Source of the DNA: Microstegium vimineum
Taxonomy: Eukaryota; Streptophyta; Magnoliopsida; Poales; Poaceae
Length of the DNA: 64,000 nucleotides
Direction of reading: 5' to 3'
Assembly (NCBI GenBank): GCA_022036555.1
Contig: CM039128.1
Coordinates: 6,929,569-6,993,568, forward strand
This document shows positions 21,044 through 32,307 of this stretch, piece by piece. The notes beneath the pieces are model-generated. The model searched no databases and was not told the origin of the DNA. It saw only the letters and a program-made list of their open reading frames with translations. Numbering within the stretch: the stretch's first letter is position 1; each line of letters starts with the position of its first letter. Both the position numbers and the translations under genes were made by a program.

Positions 21044-22784
21044 CTAGCAAACATGCTCGTGCGGTGCAACAGGAGAAAAAATTAAACATTAATTAAGAAT
21101 ATATAGTAGTATTGCATATTTATTCATATTTTACGTTTTTTTTCTATTTTTTATCATCTCATTGTTTTGTTTTTTAAGTTAAATTCATGTTTTTGTATTA
21201 GAATTACTTTATAATTTGATGTTAGACTGTATGTATTTGTGTTAGAAACTCAAACACAATATTCTACTTGATGTCGGACTGTATATTGTATTCTTTAATA
21301 ATTACATCCACAACTTAAATAATCATTTATTTCTAATCGAATTACATCCACAACTTAGGGATATAAGTATTTATTTATTAGGAATTTTTGGAAGTTTTCA
21401 AGATCCATAATGATTTGTTTATTTTTTATCTTAATAAGAAAAAATAGAGTTATATATAAAATGTAAAATGTAAAAAATCAGGAAAAGAGGGGAGAGCGAC
21501 ACAATTCAGGAGCAGGGGCAGCAAGACACGGAACGATTAGGGACAAAAAAAAAAACGGGAGATGAAAAGGTAACGCCCGCTACCTGGGCCGCGCAAGCGC
21601 GCTGGTATACATTATCCCGCTGGCCTAGTAATCTGTCGGTTCATCTGAACTGTTGATGCCAATCCGACAGCTGAGAACGCTCCTTTTAAGAACAAAATCA
21701 ATCGGCCGCCGCTGAACCCAAAACCCTAACTTCACTCCCTTCTTCCTCAGTCTTTGGTGCGCTGCCCAGCTAAGAGAGGAGAGCCAACGAGCAAGCAGGT
21801 GGCGCCGGTGTTGATATGCGCGTAGTCGATCTTATGGCCGGCGTCGGCAGGAACGTGCGTGGCAGGCTGACCCGCACTGCCGCAAGGCCGCTCGCCGGAG
21901 CTCGTGTGCACTGCGCGCGGTTCCGTCGAGCCGCCCTGCCGTGGTGCCCAGGCGTCCTACGCCTGTCAGGAGCAGCAAGCCAAGGCACCAACGGCTAAGT
22001 GGCTCGCGTCCATAGTGGAGGCACGCGCGGCTCCGTCAAGTCGCCTTGCAGTGGCGCTCAAGCGTCCCGGTGGTCTAGTCGTCATCGTGGCGTCGCCGAT
22101 GTCTAGGCCGGCCTCGCTCAAGTTGTCATCGTTGCGTCTTCGTCTTGCCTCGGCGTCAACACCTTCTCCCCATCCCGTGGCCTGTTGTCGCTGTGCACGT
22201 TCTCTGACAACTTTGCTCATTGACGTCTGATTTAATTCTATCTGTGTTTGATTTTGCTTATATGGTGATTTCTGGATGTAGAAATTGTGGATCTCTTTCT
22301 CGATTCAATTTGAAGTTAGTTTTGTACTTGATTAGGAGTTCCTGCGCTTATTTCTTTTTCCTTCTTTGTTTCCGTTGTATCTTCTGAATGAACCGCAACT
22401 GAGCTCGAGTTCTTTTATTCGTGTATGGAGGGTAGAGATTTAATAGATTTTTTTTATGTAAAATAAATATTGTTGTGGTGGTCAGCGAGCCTTTATTTAT
22501 TTGATTTTATTTTATATAGAGTTGTAGTTACTTTTGATTTTTGGTTGGAAAAAAGGTTGAATCCGTTTCTCGATTCAATTTGTAGTTTGTTTTTGACTTA
22601 TTTAGAGCTATGTTGTACTTGATTTAGAGCTCTGTTGTACCTTCCTCGTTGCTTTGCTAGTTTATTATTACTTTGCACGGGTTCTAGATGGACTCTGTCT
22701 CCCGCGGAAGATATTAGATTATAAGAGGACAGATAAAAATTAGACTGAAATTTTGCCTTTTTATTATTTATTATTAGATATAGA
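21044..22784 (-). mobile_element. Helitron-A (nonautonomous), 1.74 kb
   Basis: The minus strand starts TCTATATCTAATAATAAATA at 22784 and ends with a degenerate GC-rich hairpin (ctcctgttgcaccgcacgag) and CTAG at 21047-21044. These are Helitron terminal features. The left flank is A; the T on the other side is found at 23872, beyond Helitron-B. The interior has a GC-rich section (21780-22210) starting from 'aaaccctaac', which could be a captured gene leader or exon. No Rep/helicase coding sequence is present and no product was identified. Confidence 0.72.
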
Positions 22785-23871
22785 CTAGCAAATATGCTAG
22801 TGCGTTGTAACGGGAGACAAAAACATACTACCATAAGGTTACGTATCAGTTAAGTTTCCAAGGCCAATAATATTACATATAGATAAGTTCTATTGCTAAT
22901 CAAAATTACATTAATAATTTAGTGATGGAAATATCTATTTGTTATTAATAAAGAATAAAAAGATCAAAGACATAATACTATCTTTATTATTTATTGTTTC
23001 TATTTGTAGAAAATAGGAGAGAGAAAAAGAAGAAACAAAAAAGTTACGCGAATAGTAGGAAAAACGGAAAGGAGAAAAAAAGATAGAAACAAATGGCAAT
23101 GACACGAAAATGAATATTTTTCACGTGTCTTATTTATTTTTTTCTATTTGTAGAAAATACGAGAGAGAAAAATGAAACAAAAAGTTACCCAATAGTGGAA
23201 AAATGGAAATGAGAAAAAGAAAGAAAGAAACGGAAAAGGACACGGATATGAACATTTTTCACAGGGAAAAGGAACACGGAAATTTGGTCAACAAATTTGG
23301 ATTATATATGTTTCCACTGATATTGAAGATCGGATAGATATATCTAGATTAGAATTCATATCTATTAGGATTACCTCTTGAAGTTCTCTCTCTATATAAA
23401 GAAACCTAGAGTACGCTACTGGAAAAAATCGAACGTTAATCAAATATGTGGACATCAGTGAAACTTTGTAGTATGCTAGACAAGAGCTATTTTAAATTTT
23501 ATGTTTTTGAGTCCGAATCATATACACGACCTAATATATGTGGTGGTAAGTCTTCATGTTGTGGAGGTGGAAGTCCATGCATCGAAACTTTGCATGGCAC
23601 ATTGATTTTTGAATTTTTCATTGAGCTGCTCGCTGGGTGGGCTGCCAGTGCAGGCCGGTCATTGGGCTGCCGGCTGGGTGGGCTGTCAGTGCAGACCAGA
23701 TGCTAGATTTGGCCCGCGTGGTGGGTTGGTTGGGCTGCTGGATGTCCTCTGCATTGAGCTGCAAATGTATTATTGGACTGGGCCGCAAATGTATTATTTG
23801 GCTGGACAGACGAAAAAAACTCCAGACCAAAAAATAGGTTGAAATTTTGACTCTTTATTATTAGGTACAGA
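22785..23871 (-). mobile_element. Helitron-B (nonautonomous), 1.09 kb, abutting Helitron-A
   Basis: The minus strand begins TCTGTACCTAATAATAAAGA at 23871 and ends ...CTAG at 22788-22785 after the hairpin-like 'tcccgttacaacgcacta'. It is flanked by A (22784) and T (23872), the Helitron insertion dinucleotide. Internal blocks ('gaaactttgtagtatgctag', 'gagtccgaatcatatacacg') also occur in the Helitron-C remnant, so the elements belong to one family. Only short unrecognised frames are present. Confidence 0.72.
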
Positions 23872-23883
23872 TAATATTATAGA

Positions 23884-24321
23884 CAATCGGCTTGGAGAAT
23901 GATGTCGCTCGGTATTGTTGAGAGGCCCAAACCATTAGCCCATTGAGAGCTTTTAAGGCCCATACTTAGCCCGCCGCCACATCACACATTCACACAACAT
24001 ACTTAGCTCTTCATTAGCATAAGTACTAAAACATATGTAACGATAATGAAATCCAAAAACACTTTGCTTATATGTTCACAAGATGGTACAATATCTATAA
24101 GTCTCGTGTACCACAATATGATACAAGACTGATTTGTTATAACTTATAGATATTATAATCTAAATATAATACCTAAGAAGGGGCAAGGGTCCCTTAGTCA
24201 ATATCAGAGACATACATCCACATCTTAGATCCAGATACAAACCTTAGGTTTAGTTTAGATAGTTTAGACGCATCTCATTCACAATCAACGTCGTGTTGAC
24301 AGCCTAAACCTATCTAAACAT
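23884..24321. other. Gene-free spacer
   Basis: AT-rich sequence with no repeat boundary or coding signal that I can identify. Confidence 0.4.
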
Positions 24322-24493
24322 CGTGTCTCTGCACCTGTGTTACCATCCGGTTCCTAATCACACGCACCTCTACCAAACAATTTACTACCATGGATGGATA
24401 TATACCTCGTGTCTCTGCACCTGTGTTACCATCCAGTTCCTAATCACACGCACCTCTACCAAACAATTTACTACCATGGATGGATATATTCCT
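24322..24493. repeat. 86-bp tandem duplication
   Basis: 'cgtgtctctgcacctgtg' occurs at 24322 and 24408, and the intervening 86 bases are repeated almost exactly through 'accatggatggatatat'. Confidence 0.92.
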
Positions 24494-26971
24494 CGGTAGA
24501 CTGTCAATCATATTTCATTGACATTTGTATTTTTCAAATATAGACAAAAATTCGCTCCCCCACGTCACTCCTACATGCAACATGGGGGCTCCCCACTGAG
24601 TTTCCACTAGGTGTCCTCCCTCCCCTCTCTTCTCCTAGTCAGTGCTCGAGCAGGTGCTCGGAGATGCAGTTGTGCAGGTCGCGATGAATGTGGTGCTAGG
24701 CCATTCCTCGTCTAGGCAGTGCAGCCGGCGTGTGGGCAACACAATGCATCTCCACGACAAGATAGAGGCTGATCCAATACTCCAGTGGCCGGATCTGCCA
24801 CCCCCATGGGCTGATCCATTGTTCCCTGAGCGAATCTGTGGCCTTGGAAGTGGTCTCAATGGTGGTCTATGCGATGGTCCAATAGCATGCGAAGGGCAGT
24901 TATGTTTATGTTCTCCCTCCCTCTCTCAGTGATGCCCCCCAAGCATTTAGTGATAGGTGATGATGGTGGTCGGCGTAGACCTCTCAACATGAGCGTGTTA
25001 TTGCATGGTGGCGCAGGCACGCTGCGGTGTAGCGGCGAGAGCATAGTGCGACACTATGGCATTGTAGGCACACGAGGCACAATGATGGACTCTTATTGTA
25101 GCACAGTGGCATGGCGGCCCAAGCACAATGCGTCGGAGCAACATAGTGAGGAGGTGGTGGCACTGCACATCTGTGAGCAGTGTGGTGTGGCACACGTGAG
25201 GGTTGCGATAGAGCAGCATAGGGCCAAACATGTTGGTGTGCACACATCGGTAGGAAGGAGCATAATTGTGTTCCCTCTCCTAGGCGGTGATGCCCATGGT
25301 GATGGTAGTTGCCTAACTGTGGCAGAGGTGGTAGATCTAGTAGCACTATGGAGGATGGAGCCAATCATCCTAGCTTGATCTATGCTAGGCATATCGACAT
25401 TGACATTGTTGCGTGTGCTGGTGTGTGATGGCCATGGGCCATGAAGCATGGAGGCTTTGTGGTGGCACGGCGTGGATGGTGGTAGCCAATATGGGAACCT
25501 CATCATGTGGTCCTATGGGTTGTTCTAGCCATGGTGACGTTGTTCCCAGGGTCTGTTGGCTTGGACCTTGCCATCGGTGGGTATTTTCGACTATGCCAGA
25601 TGCGTGTCAACTTGTCGTTGTGTCTCCTAATACCTTCGTGTGTTGTGTTCTCTTTGCCGCTTAGGCGCTACCATGGTCCTTGATGCATGATCCAATTTGG
25701 GGCAGGTCGTTTGAGGTCAAGGCATAAGCCTGGAAGATGATGCCTTCAGGTGCCGCTTCCTACTTGAAGGCGTCCACCCCATCTTTTGGGTGAAAACCCT
25801 GCTCATTCGTGGGCCAGTGATGGTGGCCGCCTTTGGCATCATGTCCTTCTTTTGAAGGTGTCATCATAAAAACTTAACACCATTTTCAGCATCTCTGGAC
25901 AGGTGATGGCACCATCTGTGGTCTAGGATCGTGCTTGGTTGTTGGCAATGATCGACATAAGGGACTTCGGTGGTAGGTTTAGTATTCTTTTGCCCGTTGG
26001 ACTTGAGGACAACTTGGTACTTTTCTTATGGCTTGATATTTGACCTATGTTCGTTCTCGTGAAGTCAAAACTGCTAGGTTGGCTAGTTTGGCAACGATGG
26101 CACTTGATGACCTCCACCACTAGCTGATTGTTGTAGATAGTGTTGGTGTATGTGGTGTTGATGTGTAATTTGTAGGTAATTGTTGTATGGTTTTCATGCC
26201 CGATTTCCTTATAAACTGGGTCAACTCTCCTTATTAATATACACTTGAACAAAATGTTCTAGATCTTTCAAAAAATAAATATGCGGGCACATTTTGTATT
26301 TCAGGTATGCCCGAGAGTTGAAGCTGGCAATGCCATCATGCCCATGAGACCAAAGCTCTTCATGAGCTAGGCTGCCTTGGGCCACGGCCACTTTCATCTA
26401 CCGGGTAGATTTGGGCCAACATGTAAAGAAACAACACAACACAACTCATAACACGGCAACGAAAAAATATGATGATGGGAAAAAAAGAAGGTGTGCACGA
26501 CTGTCCTGCACGAATCTTAAAGTAATCTGAACCATTAAAAGCGACTGAAAATTAATTATGAAATATAGTCCGCTACAATATTATTTATTGGAAAAATCTG
26601 AAAACTAATTATGAAAAATAGTCCAAATGGCAGTCACAAACCGACCACGAAAATGACAAGCTGCCGGCGTCTCTGTTTCTCTATACATTTGATCTGATGA
26701 GATCGGCCACATTATTAGTATGTTATAATATGGCTCGACATGCACACGTAGGTTCTCATCCGACGTGTTTACGGCCTAATGCATGCATGCAAAGCGAATC
26801 ATCGACCTACTTTGTCTTAATCTAATCTTGGTTCGCCTAATTAATTACTTAATTATTAGACGGCGCTGCATGCGATTGACGTCGCTCACGTTCTCCTTGT
26901 CAGTCGCTCAGTGCTTCCTTCCCTTTCTAGACGCAATTTTTTTTTAAAAAAATAATGATGTCTTGTGTGTA
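24494..26971. other. Unassigned moderately GC-rich segment (24.6-26.3 kb) and AT-rich flank
   Basis: Bases 24640-25900 have higher GC and open frames on both strands (longest 169 codons at 24869-25378 plus, 137 codons at 25506-25093 minus), with biased composition but no recognisable domain. The 3' part near 26230 ends with 'aaaaaataaat', which might be a retroposed tail. It may be a worn repeat or captured transcript; I cannot support a gene. 26270-26971 is AT-rich with nothing seen. Confidence 0.35.
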
Positions 26972-27194
26972 CTCTTCCTCCATCCTAAAATAACTTTTAT
27001 TTTTTATCATAAGTTTGACTAAATTTATAGAAAATATAGGTAATATTTATATTTCTAAATAAATTTATTATAAAAATATATTTAACAGTCTATCTAATAA
27101 TATTAATTGTATATAATAAATATAAATATCTTTTGTATACACATAATTAGTTAAAGTTATTTCTCAACGACAGTTATTGTGACGGAGCGACTAG
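26972..27194. mobile_element. Stowaway-type MITE
   Basis: The left end CTCTTCCTCCATCCTAAAAT and the inverted right end (CTAGTCGCTCCGTCACAATAACT) are similar, allowing for a small gap. TA lies on both sides (26970-26971, 27195-27196). The interior is AT-rich and palindromic in outline. Confidence 0.65.
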
Positions 27195-28081
27195 TATAAT
27201 CGCATCTGGTGGCCATGCATGTTCCAAAAAAGGTGACGAGCGAGGCAGTTGGTACATGCACCTATGCATGGTAGTGTTATGTGTTTTGTTTCTCTATATA
27301 ACTCAACGCAAAGCCCGGTGTAAGCGTCCTCATTTAATTTTTCTCTATGTGTGTGGTCTCTCCTCTCAAAGAATGTATTAATCGTCAAGAACAAAAATGC
27401 AAGATAAACAAAATACATCACGTACCGTTAGGCAAATAAAGACCTTAATTAGCTTTTCACTCACCATGTTTTATTTCCTTTGTTTTATTGACATTTACAC
27501 ACATCAGCACTTTAAGCAAGAAGGGTGTCAAAATTAGATTGTTAATTATTAATTGAATGCTTCCTTCATAATGGTCTTCATATATATACACACACACTGA
27601 GCATAAAAATATTTGAATTTGTCATGTTAATATAATAATTAACTTCATCAGAATAGTCTCACTACTGTCACGCCACTGTACGTACTTTACTAAGTAATGC
27701 CACAAATACTTAGCCATCAAACATAAAAAAAACCATGTTGATATTCTCGAAATCAACTTGCATTGGATGGATGTAGAAAGTGCCACGTTTAGCTATCATG
27801 CGTCACTTAAATAAACACTAAAATTAGTGAGCTTAAGTGCACAAGCCACAGGCTATAGTAGCTCTGTATGTACCTAGCTAGCCCTCTAAACTAGTGTGCA
27901 CCCCAATTATCCACGAACGATATATAGTAGATTAGATAGATGCATAGATATGTCGCCGTGGCAACCAGAAACCAAGACCACAGTAACCACATGTGCGTGC
28001 TAGGTGCGTGCCTAGGGTTTTATTTTACTTTGCCCATATTTGCTATAGTTATTATTTACAATGATTAAAGCTAGGATAATA
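27195..28081. other. Gene-free AT-rich spacer
   Basis: No coding frame of substance, no RNA gene and no clear repeat boundary. Confidence 0.45.
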
Positions 28082-28331
28082 CTCCCCTTAGCTCCGTAAA
28101 AAAAAAATACAATTCTAGTTTTAAGACCAGTCAAACTTTCATAAATTTAATAGTTTATGAAAAATATTAACAACACTTATATCTCTAAAAAATCTACTAT
28201 ATGAAAATATATTTTAGAATAAATCCAATGACACTATTTGGTACCATAAAATATTATTATTTTTCATATAAATTTGGTTAAATTTGAAATTGTTTGTCTT
28301 GAGAATTGCATTAATTCTAGAACAGAGGGAT
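28082..28331. mobile_element. Probable MITE related to Stowaway
   Basis: The left end 'ctccccttagctccg' and inner 'tacaattctagtttt' are mirrored on the right as 'aattctagaacagaggga', with 'gtcaaac' and 'ggttaaatttgaaattgt' inner blocks. The right TA is not preserved, so the boundary is approximate. Confidence 0.5.
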
Positions 28332-28429
28332 CTGCTGCTAACGGTTAAAGTATATAGGAATGGTATCATATTATCTATCCACATGAGGTGTTAGCTAGTC
28401 ATATGTATCTGTATAATCAGACCATGATG

Positions 28430-28733
28430 CCAAATGCAATATAGCTAATATCTCACCAATTATATTATGCTTTCATGGTATCAAGTCAGAGGTCTCAAGT
28501 TCGAATCCTAGTTATGCAATTAAAATAAAATAATTGTTGTTTGCTCCTATTTCATATTTAAGGTCTGAGGGAGCCTTCCCGTGAGGGGGAGTGTTGGAAT
28601 ATATATGAATTGGCCGCCTCTCTCGATTAGCTTACGTTTTTGGGTTGGACGACTGATCGAATGCAAATTTATAAGGTCCAATACAATATAACCAATATCT
28701 TACCAATTCTATTCTCCTTTCACTAACATAACA
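28430..28733 (+). mobile_element. SMART/TRIM-like miniature LTR retrotransposon
   Basis: A sequence resembling an LTR end (28430-28475) is followed at 28476 by TGGTATCAAGTCAGAGG, a primer-binding site matching the 3' end of initiator tRNA-Met. After about 100 bp comes a polypurine tract (gtgaggggga, 28581-28590). A 142-bp 3' LTR follows, from TGTTGGAATATATATGAATT (28592) to CTAACATAACA (28733). The two LTR ends share 'ccaatatctcaccaatt'-like sequence. No coding capacity. The 5' LTR is truncated or diverged on the left. Confidence 0.72.
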
Positions 28734-29816
28734 GGAAGTTAGAGCAGGTAGTCTGGCACTACAGCTTTTTGTAAAGACATTCAGACAAAGAAACAAAAAG
28801 AGAGGCTAAACTATGCTAGCATTGCACAAATCCTTTCTGTCTGGTAAAGCCGGTGCCCTCTGACCTTAATCAAACTAGCTTCGCTAAACCTCCTCCATGC
28901 ATGCGTGCAAGTGAAATTAAAATTAAAACTCAAAGCGTCCTGCCGGCCGGCCGGGATAGATGTTCTTATCATCTGATGACATTTGTTCCAAGAATCTAAA
29001 GGCATAAATTATGCAGGACTCTGTGTGTCCTGCTACCTTCCAAACTAACACTTGACCTTACGTGCATGCCCTAGCTTTATCAAACTAGCAGCAAGAACTA
29101 CTAATTAATCCCTGACATTATTCAATCATGCACTGCGCCGAACGGAACTGGGTCCTGTTTGCCAATAATTAGGTACTACTTTCTCCTGTTACGAATTAAA
29201 TTGAATTGAATTTCATTTGACTATTCTACTGTATACGTACTTGTAGTTTATAAAGATCAGGTGAGGAAGTGACGAATGAAGTAGTGTGTGGTGTGCGTAT
29301 ATATATATATATTATTCGACACTGTAGGTGTTGAATAATTATATTATACCGAGTTGTAATACTGAAAAAAAATACTGAAAAAAATTCAGTACAATTTAGT
29401 AGCTGTGTGTTGTTCAGTATTTTCTAGTCAGTTTTAGCTACTGGGTGTAGAATAATATTATACACATGCGCCGCGCTGAAAACATTGCATCTGACATATA
29501 TATCATCCATTTATCCACCCCGTTTGAGAGGATAAGTACAGGTAGTTTAATACTGTTACGATAGATGATTAAGCAAAAGAAGATATATGATTAAGCAAAA
29601 GCTCCGTGAAACAATGATTCATGCATGCACGTAGGTATGTACAATCACACACTGTGAAGCAAGCATGCATGCATGCATGCACATGCATGAAAGGAGCATT
29701 GCACCTGAACAATGTCTTCGATCGACGCCCCAATTATATATCTAATTGAGTTTGTTTTGTTAGTTAGGCCATTAGGCATGCAGTAGCGGATGACGGAGTA
29801 CTATATGATAGATTAA
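28734..29816. other. Gene-free spacer
   Basis: AT-rich, with a short (ATGC)n run near 29664. No coding or RNA gene is seen. A 'tattcgac...tgttgaataatt' inverted motif occurs near 29310-29340. Confidence 0.4.
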
Positions 29817-30611
29817 GGGTCTGTTTGGAATTGCTCCGCTTCCGTTTTTTTAGCTCCGCTCCGGCTTCGTGTTGCCAAACACTCTCGGCTCCAGAAACTC
29901 TACTCCGTAAAAAAAATGTAGCGAGAGGCCAACTCCATGTTTTTTCTGGAGCACCTCAAGGGACACTCCAGTTTTTCATGTTTCGTATCCCACATGAAGT
30001 TGATAAATAATTACCCACATTTGCCATTCTCATCTCATCCTCTCCGACGCGTGGAACCTGCATTCTGCGCTCACAAAACCACCGTCCGATCGATCGATTA
30101 CCTGACAAATGAACGACGATGCAATGCTAAGATCACTGTGCTGCGCTGTGCATGCAAATGCATGGGGCATGGTCCTCCGATCCACGACCACGACACGTCG
30201 ACACGACATGAGGGACCAACCAACCAACTGCTGACAGTTCAGTGGTGGCAACACCGGCGGAAAGAAGGACCTTCGGTCAGTTATATTTCATTTTTTTTCA
30301 AAATATATAGGGTGTAATTTTAATCAGGGTCATAATCACTAGTACAGAAAACATTTTTAGAGGCGATAGTAGAGGCATTTATACAGACGGTCAAGTCCAC
30401 GTCCACCGCCTATACTAGGGGTCAGTACTAATCGGCCCACAGTACAGGCGGCGGGCTGTGAGCCGCCTGTGAAAACAAGAGGCTCCGCAGAATAAAATCG
30501 AGTTTTTAAAATCGAAAAAAAAGAATTAAATTTTAGGACAAGCGCAGTATTAATCCGCTCGTTTGTCTCCGTCGCAAGTCGCGCATTTTTTCACATAAAA
30601 TTCGCGAACGC

Positions 30612-30685
30612 GCTCCGCCGGGGATTCGAACCTGAGACCTCACCCTCGCGTGGTACCTCCTCTACCACTCCACCCATGACTCACT
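30612..30685 (-). repeat. tRNA-like sequence inside CACTA-B
   Basis: The minus strand reads a box A-like TGGGTGGAGTGGTAGAGG and, 40 bases on, a box B-like GGTTCGAATCCC with a plausible T-arm. The acceptor stem is poor, so it is a tRNA-derived relic rather than a functional tRNA. It could still act as a pol III promoter. Confidence 0.55.
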
Positions 30686-30763
30686 TGTGTCTAGATTCGT
30701 TAGCACTTCTTCATATTCTATACTAAACTGAGTGTAAATTGATTGTTTGAGCCACGAAACGAA

Positions 30764-31012
30764 TTCAAATGAAAAAGTTGTGAACTACAAAGTTTCATAA
30801 CTTTTCGAAACCTACAACTTTCATGTAGCAAGTTTTTTCATCCGAGGTCGTTTACAAAAATTTAAATTTCAAATTTGACACATTCAAACGTAATTTTCGA
30901 TGACAAGATGATTTCAAATGAAAAAGTTGTGAACTACAAAGTTTCATAACTTTTCGAGATCTACAACTTTCATGTACAAAATTTTTCCATCAGAAGTCGT
31001 TTACAAAAAATA
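30764..31012. repeat. 149-bp direct repeat in CACTA-B
   Basis: 'ttcaaatgaaaaagttgtga' occurs at 30764 and 30913, each followed by about 100 bases of near-identical sequence through 'gtcgtttacaaaaa'. Confidence 0.88.
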
Positions 31013-31047
31013 AAAAAAATTAACTGTACAGGTATTTACACGGGCGA

Positions 31048-31099
31048 TTTATAATGTCAGCCGCCTGTGTAAATTTACACAGGCGGCTGACATTATAAA
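31048..31099. repeat. Perfect 26-bp-arm palindrome in CACTA-B
   Basis: The arms 31048-31073 and 31074-31099 are exact inverted copies with no spacer, built from the 'gccgcctgtgtaaa' subterminal unit. Confidence 0.95.
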
Positions 31100-31438
31100 C
31101 CGCCTGTGTAAATGGTTTTACACAGGCGGTTCTCTTGCTGGGCCCACCCTATTTTTTGTACTGGCGTCATGAAATTGTGAACCGCATGTGAAAAAAAAAC
31201 AACGTGCGAGCAAAAATGATTTTTGTAGTAGTGAATGGATCATTCACATGAAAATAGTTTATTACCAGAGCTGGAGCAGAGCTACGTGCCAAACAGTACC
31301 ATCTACCACTACTACAGAAACAACAATCACTATCGGCCCATCACTGCCGGTTTTGTTTGGACCGACAGTGACGCCCCTTCGCTGTCGGTTCTTCCTCTGA
31401 CAAACCCTCAATTATTAGGGGCAGGGGCTGAATCGACA

Positions 31439-31545
31439 GTGAAACACCACATCACTGCCGGTTCGTGGCTTGAACCGGCAGTGATGCCTCTCGGCCCTAT
31501 CACTGCCGGTTCAAGCCACCAACCTGCAGTAATGTGGTGTTTCAC
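31439..31545. repeat. 47-bp-arm inverted repeat in CACTA-C left end
   Basis: The arms 31439-31485 and 31499-31545 match as inverted copies with three mismatches and a 13-base loop. They span two 'atcactgccggtt' units each. Confidence 0.9.
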
Positions 31546-31586
31546 TGCCGGTTCGTGGCTGGAACCGGCAGTGATGTTGTGTACAG

Positions 31587-31592
31587 TATAAA
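31587..31592 (+). promoter_or_regulatory. TATA box upstream of the CACTA-C transposase gene
   Basis: TATAAA lies immediately after the left subterminal repeat block and is followed by a C/T-rich leader ('gatctcctccctccctcctc'). The transposase ATG follows at 32308 after a probable leader intron ending 'cagtgcag'. Confidence 0.5.
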
Positions 31593-32307
31593 GCTTCGAT
31601 CTCCTCCCTCCCTCCTCTGCCCAACAGTACAGAACAGTGCGTGAGGAGCTCTCTCTCCATTGTTGCGGCTGGTGGATTTCTTGATCTCCATTTTTGGCTC
31701 CTCTTCACTCTTGGATCCTCATATCTTCTTGCTCTTGGTTAGTAACAAGCATAATTCTTTAGAATTGTTGGTTTACATTGTTTTTGTGCGTAAATCTATA
31801 GTTTAGAGCTATGCTAGTTTTCATGATCAAGAAGAGAGATGTTGTAATTTGTGTTAATTTTTTGTACCTTTTAGATCCAAAAGTATTTAGAAAAATTATA
31901 GCACTTTGTTTTTATTGGATAATTATTGTATAATCATTGAATAACTAGGTTCGAAATATTCGTCTCGAAAATTATATATGGATTAAAATTGTAATTAGTT
32001 ATATTTATTATTTACATTTAATACTCCACGCATGTATGAAAGATTTGATGGGATGTGGAATAGATTCGATATTTATTACTTACATTTAATACTTCATGCA
32101 TGCATACATGCATTTAATACTTACATTTATTACTCCATGCATGCATTTAATACTCACATTTAATACTCCATGCATCCACCTATTTTGTTGTCTCACTTTT
32201 TATAGCGCGACCAAATTCAAATTATAAAGAAAAGAATATTGTTAAAAAATGCTCCTATTAATATGTTCCTATGTTTTCTCTGCTCTGTCCATTTTATCAG
32301 TGCAGGC

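Larger units (their letters stand above)
30337..31233. mobile_element. CACTA-B, 0.9-kb nonautonomous element (TSD AAT)
   Basis: Ends CACTAGTACAGAAAACATTT and (inverted right) CACTACTACAAAAATCATTT, flanked by AAT at 30334-30336 and 31234-31236. Subterminal 'acaggcggc' units occur at both ends. There is no coding sequence. It carries a tRNA-like stretch, a 149-bp direct repeat and a perfect palindrome, listed separately. Confidence 0.92.

Noticed and set aside
21816..22230. Captured host gene in Helitron-A
   Set aside because: The GC-rich section and 'aaaccctaac' leader are suggestive, but no frame gives a recognisable protein, so it is only noted under the Helitron.
24869..25378. 169-codon plus-strand frame
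   Set aside because: Rich in Val/His/Gly with antisense frames of similar size and no family resemblance; more likely a worn repeat.
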